Origin: Enterococcus_K sp051713825
GTDB lineage: Bacteria; Bacillota; Bacilli; Lactobacillales; Enterococcaceae
Assembly: GCF_051713825.1 (NCBI RefSeq)
Contig: NZ_JBIOQR010000001.1
Coordinates: 3,472,001-3,536,000, forward strand
Direction of reading: 5' to 3'
DNA: 64,000 nucleotides
Every line of letters starts with the position of its first letter. The stretch's first letter is position 1. A program made the position numbers and the translations under genes. A model generated the notes under the pieces. It was not told the DNA's origin and ran no database searches. It saw only the letters and a list, made by a program, of their open reading frames with translations. Shown in pieces: positions 62,046 to 64,000 of this stretch.

Positions 62046-63560
62046 TTATTGATTCATTGCCGCCAATACTTGACGAACCATTTTTGCTAGATCTTCTATT
62101 TCAGGATCTGATTGAACCGCTGTTTGTTGACTTAGCTGTTGTCCAGCTTCTGGTGCAACCGAGCAGCCTGTTTCATAGTTAAAGGTCGGATCATCTTGTG
62201 CTAAGGTCGTCACATCTTTCAAACCATAAGCCACTTTCTTGATATTCAATAAGTGCTTAGGCCCCACGTTTTCTGACACTGAGCTTCCACCAAATGTTCC
62301 ACATCCCAATGTAAATGAAATCGGTAAACCAGTGCTGATTCCTGTCCCACCTTGGCTTCCGCCTGTGTTGACTAGAATTCTTGATGCAGGTTTTGCAGCA
62401 AATTTCAGAACAATGTCACGATCATTTGTGTGAATACTCATCGTATGACCAATCCCATTTTGTAACAAATCAATACTTAACTGACACGCTTCTTCCCAAT
62501 CATTTACCACATAAAAGGCTAAGACAGTCGTTAATTTTTCAAATGAAAGAGGGAACCCTGCGCCAACGCCACCTTGCTCACCAATCAGTACTTTCGTATC
62601 TTCTGGAATACTGATTCCGGCAGCTTTAGCAATGACTTGTGCATCGCGACCCACGAACTTAGCATTCATCGCGTAACCATTTTTAAAGAGTAACTGACAA
62701 ACCTTGTCCGTTTCTTCTTTAGACATAAAGTATCCGCCTTGTGCTTTCAACTCGCGAACCACTGCATCCTTATTTGAATGCTCACAGACGATTGATTGCT
62801 CAGAAGCACAAATCGTTCCGTTATCGAAAGTTTTGGAAGCCATGATTTTCGCTACTGCTGATTTAACATCTGCTGTCTTTTCAATGTAAGCAGGTGAATT
62901 TCCGGCACCTACACCTAATGCTGGTTTACCAGAACTGTAGGCTGCTTTCACCATTCCTGGTCCACCTGTTGCAATAATCATGCTTACTTCTTTCGCATGC
63001 AACAGTTCATTCGTGCCAGCCATGGTTGGAAGAGAGAGACAACTGATAATTCCTTCTGGTGCCCCTGCTTCGATAGCTGCTCTGTTTAATAGATCTGCTG
63101 CTTTTTTTGTACAGTCTAATGCAGATGGATGTGGAGAGAAGACAATCGCATTTCTTGATTTCAAAGCAATCATCGCTTTAAAAATAACGGTTGAAGTCGG
63201 ATTTGTTGAAGGAATAATTCCCAATACAAGTCCCACTGGTTCAGCGACATCAAAAGTGCCGTTTGCTTGGTTTTCATCAATGATGCCTACCGTTTTTTGA
63301 TCTTTAATTTCTTCATATAGCAAGGTTGATGCCGCATGGTTTTTGTAAGCTTTATCCATGATTTTACCGAAACCAGTTTCTGCAACTGCTCGTTTCGCTA
63401 AATCTACCGCGTGTTTGCTTGCTGCAGCTTTCATATTTTGTAAAATGCGGTCAATTTGTTCCTCTGTAAATGTTGCAATTTGGTTGGCTGCAACTTTTCC
63501 TTTTCTCGTTAGGTCACGAGCTTCTTGTACTGAACGTAAATCTTTATCAACTATTTCCAT
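62046..63560 (-). CDS. Acylating aldehyde dehydrogenase (EutE/PduP type)
   Basis: 504 aa, complete. Features: ETGFGKIMDKAYKN, VLGIIPSTNPTSTVIFKAM, TGGPGMVKAAYSSGKPALGVG and FDNGTICASEQSIV with the catalytic Cys. A C-terminal extension ends in a helix (EIEDLAKMVRQVLAAMNQ) typical of cargo targeting. The substrate may be acetaldehyde or another short aldehyde. It is diverged from the eutE at the left edge, so not a recent duplicate. Confidence 0.93.
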   Translation of the reverse strand: MEIVDKDLRSVQEARDLTRKGKVAANQIATFTEEQIDRILQNMKAAASKHAVDLAKRAVAETGFGKIMDKAYKNHAASTLLYEEIKDQKTVGIIDENQANGTFDVAEPVGLVLGIIPSTNPTSTVIFKAMIALKSRNAIVFSPHPSALDCTKKAADLLNRAAIEAGAPEGIISCLSLPTMAGTNELLHAKEVSMIIATGGPGMVKAAYSSGKPALGVGAGNSPAYIEKTADVKSAVAKIMASKTFDNGTICASEQSIVCEHSNKDAVVRELKAQGGYFMSKEETDKVCQLLFKNGYAMNAKFVGRDAQVIAKAAGISIPEDTKVLIGEQGGVGAGFPLSFEKLTTVLAFYVVNDWEEACQLSIDLLQNGIGHTMSIHTNDRDIVLKFAAKPASRILVNTGGSQGGTGISTGLPISFTLGCGTFGGSSVSENVGPKHLLNIKKVAYGLKDVTTLAQDDPTFNYETGCSVAPEAGQQLSQQTAVQSDPEIEDLAKMVRQVLAAMNQ

Positions 63561-63570
63561 CTGAAACCCT

Positions 63571-64000
63571 CTATTCGTTTATAATTAAGGAATCAATCAA
63601 GGCTTGAATTAGTTTCGCTTTGCTCATGTGATAGATTTCTTTTTTGGGACGACTAAATCCTTTTTGTTCTTTCGCTAATTTTCTCAAATCAGCGACTTTC
63701 ATTTTCTGAAATTTCTCTTGAAGCTGTTCTTTGCTTTCTGGTTGTTTAACAGGAGTCTCGGTTTGTTTTAGCGAGGTTGTCGTTTCTTTTTTCAACTCTT
63801 CTTTCACAACCTTGAGAATTTTTTCAGGAACCGTCGCGGACTCAGTCGGCTTTTTCTCTTGTTTGACTATCTTTTCTTGTCTCTTAGGTTGTTCTTTTGC
63901 CGTTTTTTGGGCGGTTTCTTCCGCTTTTTTATCAGTCATTTTAGCTTTTTCCACTGATTTTTTCGATTGTTCTTTTGTTGCTGCTTTATTTTCTTTTGTT
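63571..64000 (-). CDS. C-terminal part of a Lys/Glu-rich protein with Rho-N/SAP-like tail, probably a tailed BMC shell protein
   Basis: The frame is open to the right edge, so the true start is outside (GTG 63954 and ATG 63939 are internal possibilities). Visible sequence is a Lys/Thr/Glu-rich linker followed by MKVADLRKLAKEQKGFSRPK and SKAKLIQALIDSLI, homologous to the tail of the shell protein at 299-895. Both are directly upstream of an EutE-type gene. A BMC domain beyond the window is an inference. Confidence 0.7.
   Translation of the reverse strand, partial: TKENKAATKEQSKKSVEKAKMTDKKAEETAQKTAKEQPKRQEKIVKQEKKPTESATVPEKILKVVKEELKKETTTSLKQTETPVKQPESKEQLQEKFQKMKVADLRKLAKEQKGFSRPKKEIYHMSKAKLIQALIDSLIINE

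Noticed and set aside
1..64000. tRNA, rRNA, prophage or CRISPR loci
   Set aside because: I saw no convincing tRNA arms, rRNA segments, phage structural genes or regularly spaced repeats.

Overview
The window looks like a chromosomal stretch of an Enterococcus. The sequence is AT-rich and Gram-positive in style, with strong AGGAGG ribosome binding sites. It carries enterococcal-type EutV/EutW control of ethanolamine genes, WxL and LPXTG surface proteins, and LysM autolysins. The genus is an inference from gene content; I cannot fix the species. Almost every gene is on the minus strand, so operons read from high to low coordinates.

Layout. (1) 1-11450: ethanolamine utilisation operons (eutP, a PduO-type adenosyltransferase, an EutX-like riboswitch RNA, eutG, eutS, eutV, eutW, eutA, eutB, eutC, eutL, a tailed shell protein, and the start of eutE, which runs off the left edge). 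Terminators with EutV-type hairpins precede eutP, eutG, eutS and eutA. (2) 11453-17780: a cobalamin riboswitch and an operon for corrinoid uptake and alpha-ribazole/cobinamide salvage (cblS, cobS, cobC, cblT, cobU, btuF/C/D-like), supplying the B12 needed by ethanolamine ammonia lyase. (3) 17952-24600: a formate/nitrite-type channel, a decayed ABC transporter, a LytTR regulator, a complete IS66 element with 8-bp target duplications, and a TetR-type regulator. (4) 25112-36693: an eight-gene cell-surface operon (a 1452-aa WxL protein, a small LPXTG protein, two more WxL-type proteins, a DUF916/DUF3324 protein, a membrane protein and two signal peptidases). Upstream is a tyrosine recombinase gene enclosed by perfect 37-bp inverted repeats, with a strong outward promoter inside the repeats. 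(5) 37447-42550: an envelope operon (membrane/coiled-coil protein, two coiled-coil proteins, LysM glucosaminidase). (6) 43446-44330: two nearly identical secreted 130-aa proteins. (7) 44617-56850: a glycan-use cluster (fucosidase, MBL hydrolase, GH88, heparinase II/III-like lyase, GH35 beta-galactosidase, ABC importer, LacI regulator, YitT protein). (8) 57080-59640: a scrapyard of IS66, Rgg and repeat remnants. (9) 59688-64000: part of a second microcompartment-type gene set (Nox-like flavoprotein, shell protein, PduL, EutE, tail of a shell protein).

The most interesting structure is 35213-36693. It has the parts of a self-contained invertible promoter switch: recombinase, paired inverted core sites with internal dyads, paired arm-type repeats, and a TTGACA-17-TACTAT promoter. 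In this assembly the promoter points away from the surface operon (probable OFF state). Inversion would place it about 370 bases upstream of the giant WxL gene, reading into it. Other points worth attention: a signal peptidase with Arg in place of its catalytic Lys, a Nox-like protein lacking the redox Cys, and an EutV-like hairpin at the 5' end of the cobalamin operon leader.
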